A stretch of 64,000 bases of DNA, taken from NCBI GenBank assembly GCA_013816805.1, contig JACDDS010000015.1, forward strand, positions 1 to 64,000, in the 5' to 3' direction. Below are positions 1 to 7,818 of the stretch, in pieces (the stretch's first letter is position 1; each line of letters opens with the position of its first letter). Source of the DNA: Chitinophagales bacterium (GTDB lineage Bacteria > Bacteroidota > Bacteroidia > Chitinophagales > UBA10324). Under the pieces are notes generated by a model that saw only the letters and a list, made by a program, of their open reading frames with translations, was not told the origin of the DNA and made no database searches. The translations under genes were made by a program, and so were the position numbers.

Positions 1-75
1 CAATCAGGTTACAGAATTATCAACAATTTTGTATTTAATTAACAAAAGAAAAAGTAGCAAAAAGAAAAATAATAA

Positions 76-106
76 TTGCAAAGTGATTGAAAATATCACT
101 TTGCAA
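76..106. repeat. perfect 12-bp hairpin
   Basis: Positions 76-87 and 95-106 are perfect reverse complements around a 7-nt loop. No U-tract follows on the plus strand. A second, imperfect hairpin built on TTGGTCT/AGACCAA lies just downstream at about 110-162. The first may act as a transcript end for the minus-strand transposase remnant at 179-304 or be part of a REP-like palindrome. The rest of 1-178 shows no coding signal. Confidence 0.5.
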
Positions 107-178
107 ATCTAAAGGTTGGTCTTGGCCAAGAAATAAGTATTGGCAGACCAACAACCTTTGAGCTGGACTAATATCGCT

Positions 179-304
179 TTATGCTTCCTTGATATGTCTA
201 ATGAAATCCCATTCACTTTTATATAGAACATAAAATGATGCAGATGAAAAGCGATAATTTTCCGGATACGTTGCTAATTGCCAACGGTTGTTGAAAGGGT
301 TATT
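179..304 (-). pseudogene. C-terminal remnant of a second REP-associated transposase
   Basis: Read on the minus strand from 304 to the TAA at 181-179, this segment encodes about 41 residues beginning NNPFNNRWQL and ending FIRHIKEA. It aligns by eye with the C-terminus of the intact transposase at 436-954 (NNPCRDKWQL ... FITHIQQA), and the SSA...Y and EW.FI positions are kept. A TAG precedes the first NNP codon, so only the tail survives. It faces the intact gene and differs from it at many positions, so it is a different, older family member rather than a recent copy. It has no start codon or catalytic HUH motif and is not expected to be functional. Confidence 0.75.
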
Positions 305-328
305 CTACACCGCAGCGGTCACAAACAA

Positions 329-387
329 TTTTTCACCCGTGTTGGTGCTTCGGAGGTTTGCCGTTGCCGTGTCCCCTGACCGGCAAC
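329..387 (-). repeat. REP-like repeat, inverted copy upstream of transposase
   Basis: The 22-bp core at 366-387 is the exact reverse complement of 970-991, and matches 1178-1199 with one mismatch. The similarity decays but continues to about 329 (GCACCAAC... followed by an A-run in the reverse orientation). The intact transposase gene therefore lies between inverted copies, the usual arrangement for RAYT genes and the REP sequences they act on. The adjoining 388-420 also resembles the ATAAGAGG...AATGC part of the downstream copies. Confidence 0.7.
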
Positions 388-435
388 GAATAAGAGGTTC
401 ACCTGTAATGCTCAACCCGCTATTTTTACTTTACC

Positions 436-954
436 ATGCAATCCGGTAAGCTATATTTTTTCACCGCAACTATTCTCCACTGGAAACCTCTGCTTGCCCA
501 TGAAGAATGTATGCAGATCATCGGAGATGAATGGAAACGACTGGTTATGCTGCGCAGAATCAGCATCTATGCCTTCATCATTATGCCCAATCATTATCAC
601 ATCATCTGGTCCGTGGAAGAGCCGTATCATCCTGATAATATTCAAAGAGATTTTCACAAGTGGACTGCAAAAAAACTCATCAAATGGATGACAAGATATC
701 AGCCGCACCTTCTGAAAGATTTCACAGTAAATGCCGCAGATCGTGCCATTCAGATATGGGAACGAAATCCTCTGCCGATTGAATTGTACAGTCAAGAAGT
801 AATATGGCAAAAGCTGGAATATATTCACAATAATCCTTGTCGCGATAAGTGGCAATTGGCTGAATTGCCTGAATTGTATCATTACTCTTCTGCACAATAT
901 TATTTACTGAACAAAGATGAGTGGGGATTTATTACGCATATACAACAAGCTTAG
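436..954 (+). CDS. REP-associated tyrosine transposase (Y1/HUH, RAYT-like)
   Basis: The 172-residue protein belongs to the IS200-like Y1 transposase superfamily. It carries the HUH motif as MPNHYHIIW (His53 and His55) and a candidate catalytic tyrosine at Tyr129 in KLEYIHNNP, which is the typical RAYT C-terminal signature. RAYTs nick and rejoin single-stranded DNA at palindromic REP sequences. REP-like repeats flank this gene in inverted orientation at 329-387 and 970-1035. Length and motifs are complete, so it may be active. The ATG at 436 gives a normal N-terminus (SGKLYFFT). Its last 126 nt are repeated downstream in a tandem duplication. What it mobilises, if anything, cannot be read from the sequence. 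Confidence 0.88.
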   Translation: MQSGKLYFFTATILHWKPLLAHEECMQIIGDEWKRLVMLRRISIYAFIIMPNHYHIIWSVEEPYHPDNIQRDFHKWTAKKLIKWMTRYQPHLLKDFTVNAADRAIQIWERNPLPIELYSQEVIWQKLEYIHNNPCRDKWQLAELPELYHYSSAQYYLLNKDEWGFITHIQQA

Positions 955-1243
955 TAAGCTTGCGCTTCTGTTGCCGGTCAGGGGACACGGCTACGGCTCG
1001 CGCATAAGAGGCGACAATGCACTAACAATGGTAAAAATAACCCTTGTCGCGGTAAGTGGCAATTGGCTGAATTGCCTGAATTGTATCATTACTCTTCTGC
1101 ACAATATTATTTGCTGAACAAAGATCAGTGGGGATTTATTACGCATATACAACAAGCTTAGTTTAGCTTGCGCTTCTGTTGCCGGTCAGGGGACATGGCC
1201 ACGGCTTACGCATAAGAGGGGACAATGCACCAACCATGGTAAA
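829..1243 (+). repeat. 207-bp tandem duplication of transposase 3' end plus REP
   Basis: Unit 1 (829-1035) and unit 2 (1036-1243) are near-identical head-to-tail copies that differ by a few substitutions and one extra base. Each contains the last 42 codons of the transposase from the NNP motif to its TAG, followed by a REP-like element (cores at 970-991 and 1178-1199) and a tail GCAC(T/C)AAC.ATGGTAAAA. The junction is at a shared AATAA(C/T)CC. Unit 2 (1036-1161) therefore holds a headless copy of the transposase C-terminus that cannot be translated as an independent protein. This accounts for the whole 955-1259 gap. Confidence 0.9.
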
Positions 1244-1259
1244 AAGTTAACTTTGATTT

Positions 1260-1505
1260 ATGGCAAAAAACCGCTCCACTGCGATAAATACAAACCCTGA
1301 AATCCTAAACGGCACTCCTGTTTTTATGGGTACCCGAGTGCCCATAAAAAACCTTTTTGATTTTTTAGAAGCCGGCCGAACCATTGAATTTTTTATTCAA
1401 CAATTTCCTTCGGTAAAAAAGTCACAGGTTATTACCGTGCTTACTTTAGCAGAACATCTGATTGTTACCCCAAATGAAGATTCTTCTCGACGAGTGCCTG
1501 CCTAA
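1260..1505 (+). CDS. DUF433 domain antitoxin
   Basis: The 81-residue protein has the DUF433 pattern: NPEILNGTPVFMGTRVPI followed by a helical segment (LFDFLEAGRTIEFFIQQFP) and an AEHL-type helix, which form a small winged-helix DNA-binding fold. In this family it is the antitoxin and autorepressor paired with a DUF5615 PIN-like toxin. The pairing is present here, since the toxin reading frame begins at 1474 and overlaps the end of this gene by 32 nt. The antitoxin frame itself is intact. It sits directly downstream of the transposase/REP patch, which suggests an accessory locus. Confidence 0.85.
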   Translation: MAKNRSTAINTNPEILNGTPVFMGTRVPIKNLFDFLEAGRTIEFFIQQFPSVKKSQVITVLTLAEHLIVTPNEDSSRRVPA

Positions 1506-1790
1506 AGATCTGAAAAAAGAATTTCCGGATCATGAAATTAAAACAGTGAAAGAAATGAAATGGCAGGGAGAAAAAATGGAGAACTTCTTTTACTGCTTTC
1601 AAAAAACCGCTTTGATATATTCATTACCATAGATACAAACCTGGTTTATCAGCAAAACCTGAAAAGATATTCGATTATTATTGCTGTAATCGAGGTTACC
1701 ACCACCGATATTGAAACTTTAATTCCCATCGCAAAAAAGATGAATAAAAGAATTAAGAGTTTACAGCATGGAAGAATTTATCGCTTTTAG
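1474..1790 (+). pseudogene. DUF5615 PIN-like toxin, frameshifted at an A6 run
   Basis: From the ATG at 1474 the frame reads MKILLDECLPKDLKKEFP then HEIKTVKEMKWQGEK, the N-terminal half of a DUF5615 toxin with the early acidic DE pair. At the six-A run 1571-1576 the family match moves to the frame that contains NGELLLLLSKNRFDIFITID and ends at 1790 with HGRIYRF. Adding one A would join the halves into a normal protein of about 105 residues. As written, the 1474 frame stops at a TAG near 1630. This is either a real loss-of-function mutation, a homopolymer sequencing error, or slippage on the A-run. Toxin identity is secure; activity is not. Confidence 0.8.
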
Positions 1791-1825
1791 GACCAGCATT
1801 TATTTATTAGCCTTATGCTCTTTAT

Positions 1826-2797
1826 TTAAACCAATCCCTCTTTCAGCAGGTCGTGAACGTGCACCATGCCGGCATATTTTTTCTTATCCATAACAATCAC
1901 CTGTGTTATCTTATTTTTACGCATCATCTCCAGCGCGTCTACAGCCAGCTCATCTTTTGAGATAGTCCTGGGGTGTTTCCCCATAATATCCTTTGCCCTA
2001 AGCTCCTGGATAGAACCGTTTTTTTCCATCATCCTTCTGATGTCGCCATCGGTGATAATGCCGCTCACCTCGTTCTTCTTATTTAACACTGCGGTGGCAC
2101 CCAACCGGTTGGAGGTGATTTCCACTATTACCTTATGGAAGGAATCTTCTTCCTGTACCAATGGCCGCGGATGCCGTGCATAAAGATCACTGACCCTTAA
2201 ATAGAGCTTCTTGCCCAAAGAACCACCCGGATGGAATTTGGCGAAATCTTCCGGTGAGAATCCCCGCAGCTTTAAGAGACAAACCGCCAGGGCATCTCCC
2301 ATGGCCATCTGTGCAGTGGTGCTTGACGTAGGGGCGAGGTTATTGGGACAAGCCTCCTGGGAAACGGTGGTATTTAACACAAGATCAGCGTGGCTGGCAA
2401 GGAAGCTGTTCATGTTTCCTACCATTCCTACCAGTAAATTGCCGTTATGCTTCACTAACGGCACCAGCACCTTGATCTCAGGGCTTTCCCCGCTTTTGGA
2501 AATGCAGATCATGATGTCATTTTCCTGCGCCATTCCCAAATCGCCATGAATGGCGTCGGCAGCATGCATGAACATAGACGGGGTACCGGTGGAATTAAAG
2601 GTGGAGACAATCTTACTGGCAATAATGGCACTCTTCCCGATGCCGCTGACGACGACCCTGCCTTTCGATTTTAAAATTTCCTGAACAATCTTTACAAAGT
2701 CCTCATTAAGCAAGCTTTTAAGTCCTGATATAGCGTTTGACTCAATAGTAAGTGTTTCACCGGCTATATCAATAATGTGTTTTGAAGAGAACTTCAA
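1826..2797 (-). CDS. kdsD: D-arabinose 5-phosphate isomerase (KpsF/GutQ family)
   Basis: This enzyme interconverts ribulose 5-phosphate and arabinose 5-phosphate, the first committed step towards KDO for lipopolysaccharide. The 323-residue protein has an N-terminal SIS domain (SGIGKSAIIASKIVSTFNSTG, then MHAADAIHGDLGM and SKSGESPEI) and two C-terminal CBS motifs (VTSNRLGATAVLN..., then MGKHPRTI... to the end), the standard KdsD architecture and length. The start codon is TTG at 2797. No ATG lies upstream in frame before a stop, and the next methionine falls inside the SIS domain, so TTG is the likely start. It is transcribed away from recQ and is not in an obvious operon. Confidence 0.93.
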   Translation of the reverse strand: MKFSSKHIIDIAGETLTIESNAISGLKSLLNEDFVKIVQEILKSKGRVVVSGIGKSAIIASKIVSTFNSTGTPSMFMHAADAIHGDLGMAQENDIMICISKSGESPEIKVLVPLVKHNGNLLVGMVGNMNSFLASHADLVLNTTVSQEACPNNLAPTSSTTAQMAMGDALAVCLLKLRGFSPEDFAKFHPGGSLGKKLYLRVSDLYARHPRPLVQEEDSFHKVIVEITSNRLGATAVLNKKNEVSGIITDGDIRRMMEKNGSIQELRAKDIMGKHPRTISKDELAVDALEMMRKNKITQVIVMDKKKYAGMVHVHDLLKEGLV

Positions 2798-2907
2798 AGA
2801 TTTATGAACGAAATTTAAGTTACAATTTTTGTAAAAGTATTAAAATTCCTATTTTTAGATGCTAGGTTGTAAATCAAAGCATAAACGGATAATAACAATT
2901 CCTGTTT

Positions 2908-2915
2908 TATATTTG
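2908..2915 (+). promoter_or_regulatory. putative Bacteroidota -7 box for recQ
   Basis: TATATTTG matches the TAnnTTTG -7 consensus of the Bacteroidota housekeeping sigma factor. It lies about 110 nt before the recQ ATG, in the intergenic region divergent from kdsD. No convincing TTG -33 element is seen at the usual spacing, so this is weak. Confidence 0.3.
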
Positions 2916-3028
2916 TTTCCCTATCTTCTGATCCCGAACCCACGCTATCTACTTCTTGCAGATGCCAAAACCAGTCGGGACCAAAAATGAGATGATAAAT
3001 TTTTCATACTACCTACAATAAATAAGGA

Positions 3029-5365
3029 ATGGCAAAGCGTGCAATCACTGATGAGGCTGTAAAAGAGAAGCCGGTCAAGGTTAAAAGTGTAACAATTAAA
3101 AAAGAAGCGGTAACTGTTTCAGCCCAAAAAAGACTTGCTGAAAAATCTATTGCTAAAAACGGCAGTGGAAAGACTTCGTCCTCCTCGTCAAATCTTCGCG
3201 AAGCGCTGAATGAATACTTCGGATTCGAAAATTTTAAGGATGAGCAGGAAATGATTATCCGAAGTGTGATGCAGGGTGAAGATACTTTTGTGATTATGCC
3301 GACGGGTGGTGGTAAATCCCTTTGTTACCAGCTGCCTGCCATATTGCTCCCGGGCACTGCCGTAATCATTTCGCCCCTGATCGCTCTGATGAAAAACCAG
3401 GTAGACCAGATACGGGGATACAGCAGCAAAGACACCATTGCGCATTTCCTGAACTCTTCGCTCACCAAGGCCCAGCAAAAGGAGGTTAAAAAAGATCTGA
3501 TGAGCGGTGAGACGAAGATGCTTTATGTGGCTCCCGAAACACTGACCAAAGAGGAAAACATACAATTTTTAAGCGAGCTCGAAATTTCTTTTGTGGCAGT
3601 AGACGAGGCTCACTGCATATCTGAATGGGGCCATGATTTCAGGCCGGAGTACCGGAAGATCAGGACCATGGTGGAAAGCATGGGTACGCGCATTCCGGTG
3701 ATGGCATTAACTGCAACCGCCACTCCAAAAGTGCAGCTTGATATTTTAAAGAACCTGGATATGAAGGAGCCGAATGTCTTTATCAGCTCTTTCAACCGCC
3801 CAAACTTGTACTATGAGGTGCGCCCGAAAGGAAATAAGGAGACTACGCTAAAGCAGATCACAAAATTTGTGAAAGGCATGCCGGGCAAGTCCGGAATTAT
3901 TTATGTGCTCAGCAGAAAATCCACGGAAGAAATTGCAGAATTTTTATGTGCGAACGGAATCCGGGCCGGCGCCTATCACGCCGGGCTTGATGCCACTACC
4001 CGCTCACAGAGGCAGGACCAGTTCCTGATGGAGGATATAGAAGTGATTGTGGCCACTATAGCTTTTGGGATGGGGATCGATAAGCCTGATGTTCGGTTTG
4101 TGATACATTATAACATTCCGAAATCACTGGAAAACTATTACCAGGAAACCGGTCGTGCAGGCCGTGACGGGCTTGAAGGCAAGTGCATTGCCTTTTATAA
4201 CTACAGCGATATTCTGAAGCTTGAAAAGTTCATGCGCGATAAGTCGCAGAGCGAACGCGAGATGGGCGGACATTTACTGATGGAAACGGTTGCTTACGCA
4301 GAAACCTCTGTATGCCGCCGCAGGTTCCTTTTGCATTATTTTGGAGAAAAGTATGGGATTGAAAACTGTGAAAAATGCGATAACTGCCTTAACCCGAAAG
4401 AGCAGACCGAAGGGGAAGAATACATTAAGCTGTTGCTTGAAACGGTGGATGCCATCCATGAAAGCTTCGGTATTAATTATGTAATAGATATTCTCTGCGG
4501 AAATAAGCATAACCAAGTTACCATGTTCCGCCATGACGATCTTGAAGTATTTGGCGCTGGCAAAGACCATGATGACCATTTCTGGAATTCGGTTTTACGG
4601 CAGGCATTGCTGCACAACCTGATTATTAAGGACATCGAAAATTACGGAGTTATCAAGATCAGTGAGAAAGGCAGGAAATTCCTGCAGAAGCCGCACTCTA
4701 TTATGATTTCGATTAACCATGATTTTGATAACCTTGATGAGGTTGCAGAACCGGAAGGTGGAACAAGTGCTCTGGATCCTATGCTGCTTAACATGCTGAA
4801 GGATTTGAGGAAACAGGTTGCCAAAGAAAAAAACCTGCCGCCCTTTGTGCTCTTCCAGGATCCTTCGCTGGAAGAGATGGCCACCTTGTACCCGTGCACC
4901 ATCGATGAGCTCTCCCACGTAATGGGGGTAAGCAAGGGCAAAGCATTGAAGTATGGTAAGCCGTTTATTGAGATGATAGCGGAATATGTAGAAGAAAATG
5001 AGATAGAAAAACCTTCCGAAATGCTGGTGAAATCAATAGCTAATAAATCGGGTGTGAAGGTCTATATTATTCAGAATGTAGATAAGAAAGTCCCAATGGA
5101 AGCTATTGCCCACGGAAAGGGGATGAAGATGGATAAGCTGCTCGAAGAGATGGAATCAATCGTTTCATCAGGAACCAGGTTGAATCTTAATTACTATATA
5201 AATGATATTATTGAAGAGGACCGTCAGCAGGAGGTCTATGATTATTTCCGCACGGCGCACAGCGATTCACTTGAACATGCGATTAATGAATTAGGTAAAG
5301 ACAACTATTCCATGGAAGAAATTCAATTGATGAGGATAAAATTTATGAGTGAAATGGCGCATTGA
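3029..5365 (+). CDS. recQ: ATP-dependent DNA helicase RecQ
   Basis: RecQ unwinds DNA 3'-5' in recombination and fork repair. After a Lys/Ser-rich N-terminal extension (residues 1-55, likely disordered) the protein shows Walker A TGGGKS (92-97), the DEAH box (192-195), motif III TATATP, motif VI (YYQETGRAGRDG) and the RQC zinc cysteines (C...CEKCDNC). A winged-helix region follows, then an HRDC domain (LLNMLKDLRKQVAKE...). At 778 residues it is longer than E. coli RecQ (about 610) because of the N-terminal extension and extra C-terminal sequence after HRDC, which also occurs in other Bacteroidota RecQ proteins. The ATG at 3029 follows AAGG, a plausible ribosome binding site. It is a single-gene unit. 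Confidence 0.95.
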   Translation: MAKRAITDEAVKEKPVKVKSVTIKKEAVTVSAQKRLAEKSIAKNGSGKTSSSSSNLREALNEYFGFENFKDEQEMIIRSVMQGEDTFVIMPTGGGKSLCYQLPAILLPGTAVIISPLIALMKNQVDQIRGYSSKDTIAHFLNSSLTKAQQKEVKKDLMSGETKMLYVAPETLTKEENIQFLSELEISFVAVDEAHCISEWGHDFRPEYRKIRTMVESMGTRIPVMALTATATPKVQLDILKNLDMKEPNVFISSFNRPNLYYEVRPKGNKETTLKQITKFVKGMPGKSGIIYVLSRKSTEEIAEFLCANGIRAGAYHAGLDATTRSQRQDQFLMEDIEVIVATIAFGMGIDKPDVRFVIHYNIPKSLENYYQETGRAGRDGLEGKCIAFYNYSDILKLEKFMRDKSQSEREMGGHLLMETVAYAETSVCRRRFLLHYFGEKYGIENCEKCDNCLNPKEQTEGEEYIKLLLETVDAIHESFGINYVIDILCGNKHNQVTMFRHDDLEVFGAGKDHDDHFWNSVLRQALLHNLIIKDIENYGVIKISEKGRKFLQKPHSIMISINHDFDNLDEVAEPEGGTSALDPMLLNMLKDLRKQVAKEKNLPPFVLFQDPSLEEMATLYPCTIDELSHVMGVSKGKALKYGKPFIEMIAEYVEENEIEKPSEMLVKSIANKSGVKVYIIQNVDKKVPMEAIAHGKGMKMDKLLEEMESIVSSGTRLNLNYYINDIIEEDRQQEVYDYFRTAHSDSLEHAINELGKDNYSMEEIQLMRIKFMSEMAH

Positions 5366-5526
5366 CGGGATTATTTATCAATGGATGTAGTGATAGCAAT
5401 CGATTATATTCACGTATAGCACACACCTTTCGCTTTCCTTAAGCCTGACTGTTTTTACAGGTTATCGCAGGTTTTATAATTTCTTTTATAGCTACCATAA
5501 AGTTTTACAATTTTCCGCATCCAACC

Positions 5527-7779
5527 ATGCCGGTTTTCCGCAATATTTTTTATTCTTTTCCCTTCCAGCTTGTACTACTGCACTTGCGGAGGTACCTGTT
5601 CATGCTGGCTCCCTGGCTGTTATTAATCCTGATGGTAACCGATAATTTCGGCCATCTCTATGGATTTCATTATCTTTTCCTGGATCCTGAATATTTAGGT
5701 AAGGTAAACTGGTTAAGCTTCTTTATTGTCGGGCTTTCTTTGGGCGGCTTTATTTTCGTGTGGAACATTACCAGCTATATTCTCAATAGTTTTCGCTTTC
5801 CATTTCTGGCCACCTTTGAACGGCCCTTTCTTCGCTATTCACTTAACAATGCCTTTTTTCCACTGGTTTTTTTAATCATCTATTTTACAGTTATTACAAA
5901 GTTTCAATATTACGCAGAGCTGAAATCTTTTTGGGAGGTGGTAAGCTATCAGCTTGCCCTTCTCCTGGGAATGATGGCATGGCCCCTGATGACCTTCAAC
6001 CGCTCTCTAAATATAAAAATTGAAACTTTTATTGAGCGCACTGCAAGACATCAGCTCCACATCCGTAAAAAAAAGCACTTAATAAATGCTTCCGTAATGA
6101 CATCACCGGTAATAAAAAGGTTAACGCCTGAATTGCGTGTAGACTACCTGCTAATTCATCCCTTTAGGGTTCGTCCTGTACGGCAGGTGCTGCACTATGA
6201 GCAGGAGGTACTATTACGGGTCTTTCGCCTTCACCATAAGAATGCACTGTATTTTGAGCTGATCGCATTCTCACTGTTAGTGGTTCTTGCTTTATTTATG
6301 GAGGTGCCCTTCTTCCAAATACCTTCAGCAGCGAGCATGCTCCTGATGATCTCTATATTGCTGGCGCCTTTTGGCGCACTTTCTTACTGGCTAAGATCCT
6401 GGGCGATATCAGCTTTTATCGTATTGCTGATACTATTAAATCTGCTTGTAAAATATAATTTTCTCAATCACCGGAGTGAAGCTTATGGCTTGAATTATCA
6501 CAATCCGGTAGCATATACTTTAAAAAATATTGAAAGCGCCGTAACTCAAATAACCATTGATCATGATAAGGCAATGGGTTTACAGATGCTGGAAAACTGG
6601 AAAAAGAAAGTCGCTGATTACCACAACCCTTTACAAAAGCCACCGCTGATTATTGTGAATGCCAGTGGTGGAGGATTGAAGGCTTCGCTGTGGTCATTCC
6701 GGTTAATGCAACTGGCGGACAGCGTGACAGCAGGTCGTTTTTTTGAACATTGTGTTTTTATAAGTGGCGCCTCGGGAGGCATGATCGGTGAGGCATATTA
6801 CCGCGAGCTTTACCTCGATAAAAAACTGGGAGATTCAATTAACCTGCAAAACCCGCGGTACACTGCTAATGTTTCAAAAGATATTTTAAATGCAGTTTCT
6901 CTTACGTATGTGGTAAACGATCTGATGTTCCCGTTCCAGCATTTTACATTGGGGAATAACAGGTATCATAAAGACCGTGGGTATATGTTTGAAAAGCGAT
7001 GGAATGAAAACCTGGGTTACATCATGAATAAATCCCTGGCAGATTATTCAAATTATGAATCGAATGCCACCGTGCCCATGATTCTTTTTTCTCCCACTAT
7101 AATTGATGACGGACGAAGGCTGTTATTGTCGGGCATGCCGGTTTCATACCTTACTCAGCCATCAAAACGAATGCTTTCAGGGAATCCAAATGAGATGAAA
7201 GTAGATGCCATTGATATCCATTCTTTTTTTAAGGAACAAAACGGATCCCATCTCTTATTTACTTCTGCAGTGAGAATGAATTCTACCTTTCCCTATATCC
7301 TGCCCAATGTTTATTTGCCTACCAACCCTCCCGTGCAATGTATGGATGCCGGCATGAGAGATAACTACGGAGTAGAACCGGGCCTCCGCTTTTTATACAC
7401 TTTTAAAGACTGGATCAATACCAATTGCTCCCGCGTAATAATTATTCAGGCACGCGGTGATTATGAAAAAAATTATGAACCGCGCGTTACCATCCACCCA
7501 TCATTACTGCAGCAAATTTTAGATCCTTTTACAAGCTTATACTCCACCTGGAGTGACTATCACGACTTCCACAGTGATGATGTGATCAATATGATTGATA
7601 GCTGGCTAAAGGTGAATCTTAACGTCCTTTCCTTTGAATATGTGCCTGCAGAAAAAGATCAGATTGCTTCCATGAGCCTGCATCTTACTACAAGGGAAAA
7701 ATTAAATATTCTGCAAACGATGAATAACAAGAAAAATAAAGAGCAGATGAACAGGCTACTAATTTTACTTTCTCACTGA
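5527..7779 (+). CDS. membrane-anchored patatin-like phospholipase
   Basis: The protein has 750 residues in two parts. The N-terminal half (about 1-330) carries roughly eight hydrophobic segments separated by a basic loop (RKKKH). The C-terminal half is a patatin-like lipid acyl hydrolase: the glycine-rich oxyanion motif ASGGGLK (about 379-385), the nucleophile elbow GASGG (about 414-418) with the catalytic Ser, and the DAG motif in MDAGMRDNYG (about 607) with the catalytic Asp. All expected Ser-Asp dyad elements are present. The probable role is hydrolysis of acyl chains from membrane lipids at the inner-membrane face. The substrate is unknown. It converges with the next gene at 7819. Confidence 0.8.
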   Translation: MPVFRNIFYSFPFQLVLLHLRRYLFMLAPWLLLILMVTDNFGHLYGFHYLFLDPEYLGKVNWLSFFIVGLSLGGFIFVWNITSYILNSFRFPFLATFERPFLRYSLNNAFFPLVFLIIYFTVITKFQYYAELKSFWEVVSYQLALLLGMMAWPLMTFNRSLNIKIETFIERTARHQLHIRKKKHLINASVMTSPVIKRLTPELRVDYLLIHPFRVRPVRQVLHYEQEVLLRVFRLHHKNALYFELIAFSLLVVLALFMEVPFFQIPSAASMLLMISILLAPFGALSYWLRSWAISAFIVLLILLNLLVKYNFLNHRSEAYGLNYHNPVAYTLKNIESAVTQITIDHDKAMGLQMLENWKKKVADYHNPLQKPPLIIVNASGGGLKASLWSFRLMQLADSVTAGRFFEHCVFISGASGGMIGEAYYRELYLDKKLGDSINLQNPRYTANVSKDILNAVSLTYVVNDLMFPFQHFTLGNNRYHKDRGYMFEKRWNENLGYIMNKSLADYSNYESNATVPMILFSPTIIDDGRRLLLSGMPVSYLTQPSKRMLSGNPNEMKVDAIDIHSFFKEQNGSHLLFTSAVRMNSTFPYILPNVYLPTNPPVQCMDAGMRDNYGVEPGLRFLYTFKDWINTNCSRVIIIQARGDYEKNYEPRVTIHPSLLQQILDPFTSLYSTWSDYHDFHSDDVINMIDSWLKVNLNVLSFEYVPAEKDQIASMSLHLTTREKLNILQTMNNKKNKEQMNRLLILLSH

Positions 7780-7818
7780 AATAAAAGCACTGAGACAGCA
7801 GTTTTTACTTGTTGAATT

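Noticed and set aside
451-897. Minus-strand 148-codon frame opposite the transposase
   Set aside because: It is the antisense of a gene with clear HUH and Tyr motifs and shows no protein family pattern.
917-1117. 66-codon plus-strand frame across the tandem repeat
   Set aside because: It reads out of frame through the duplicated transposase tail and REP element; the duplication explains it.
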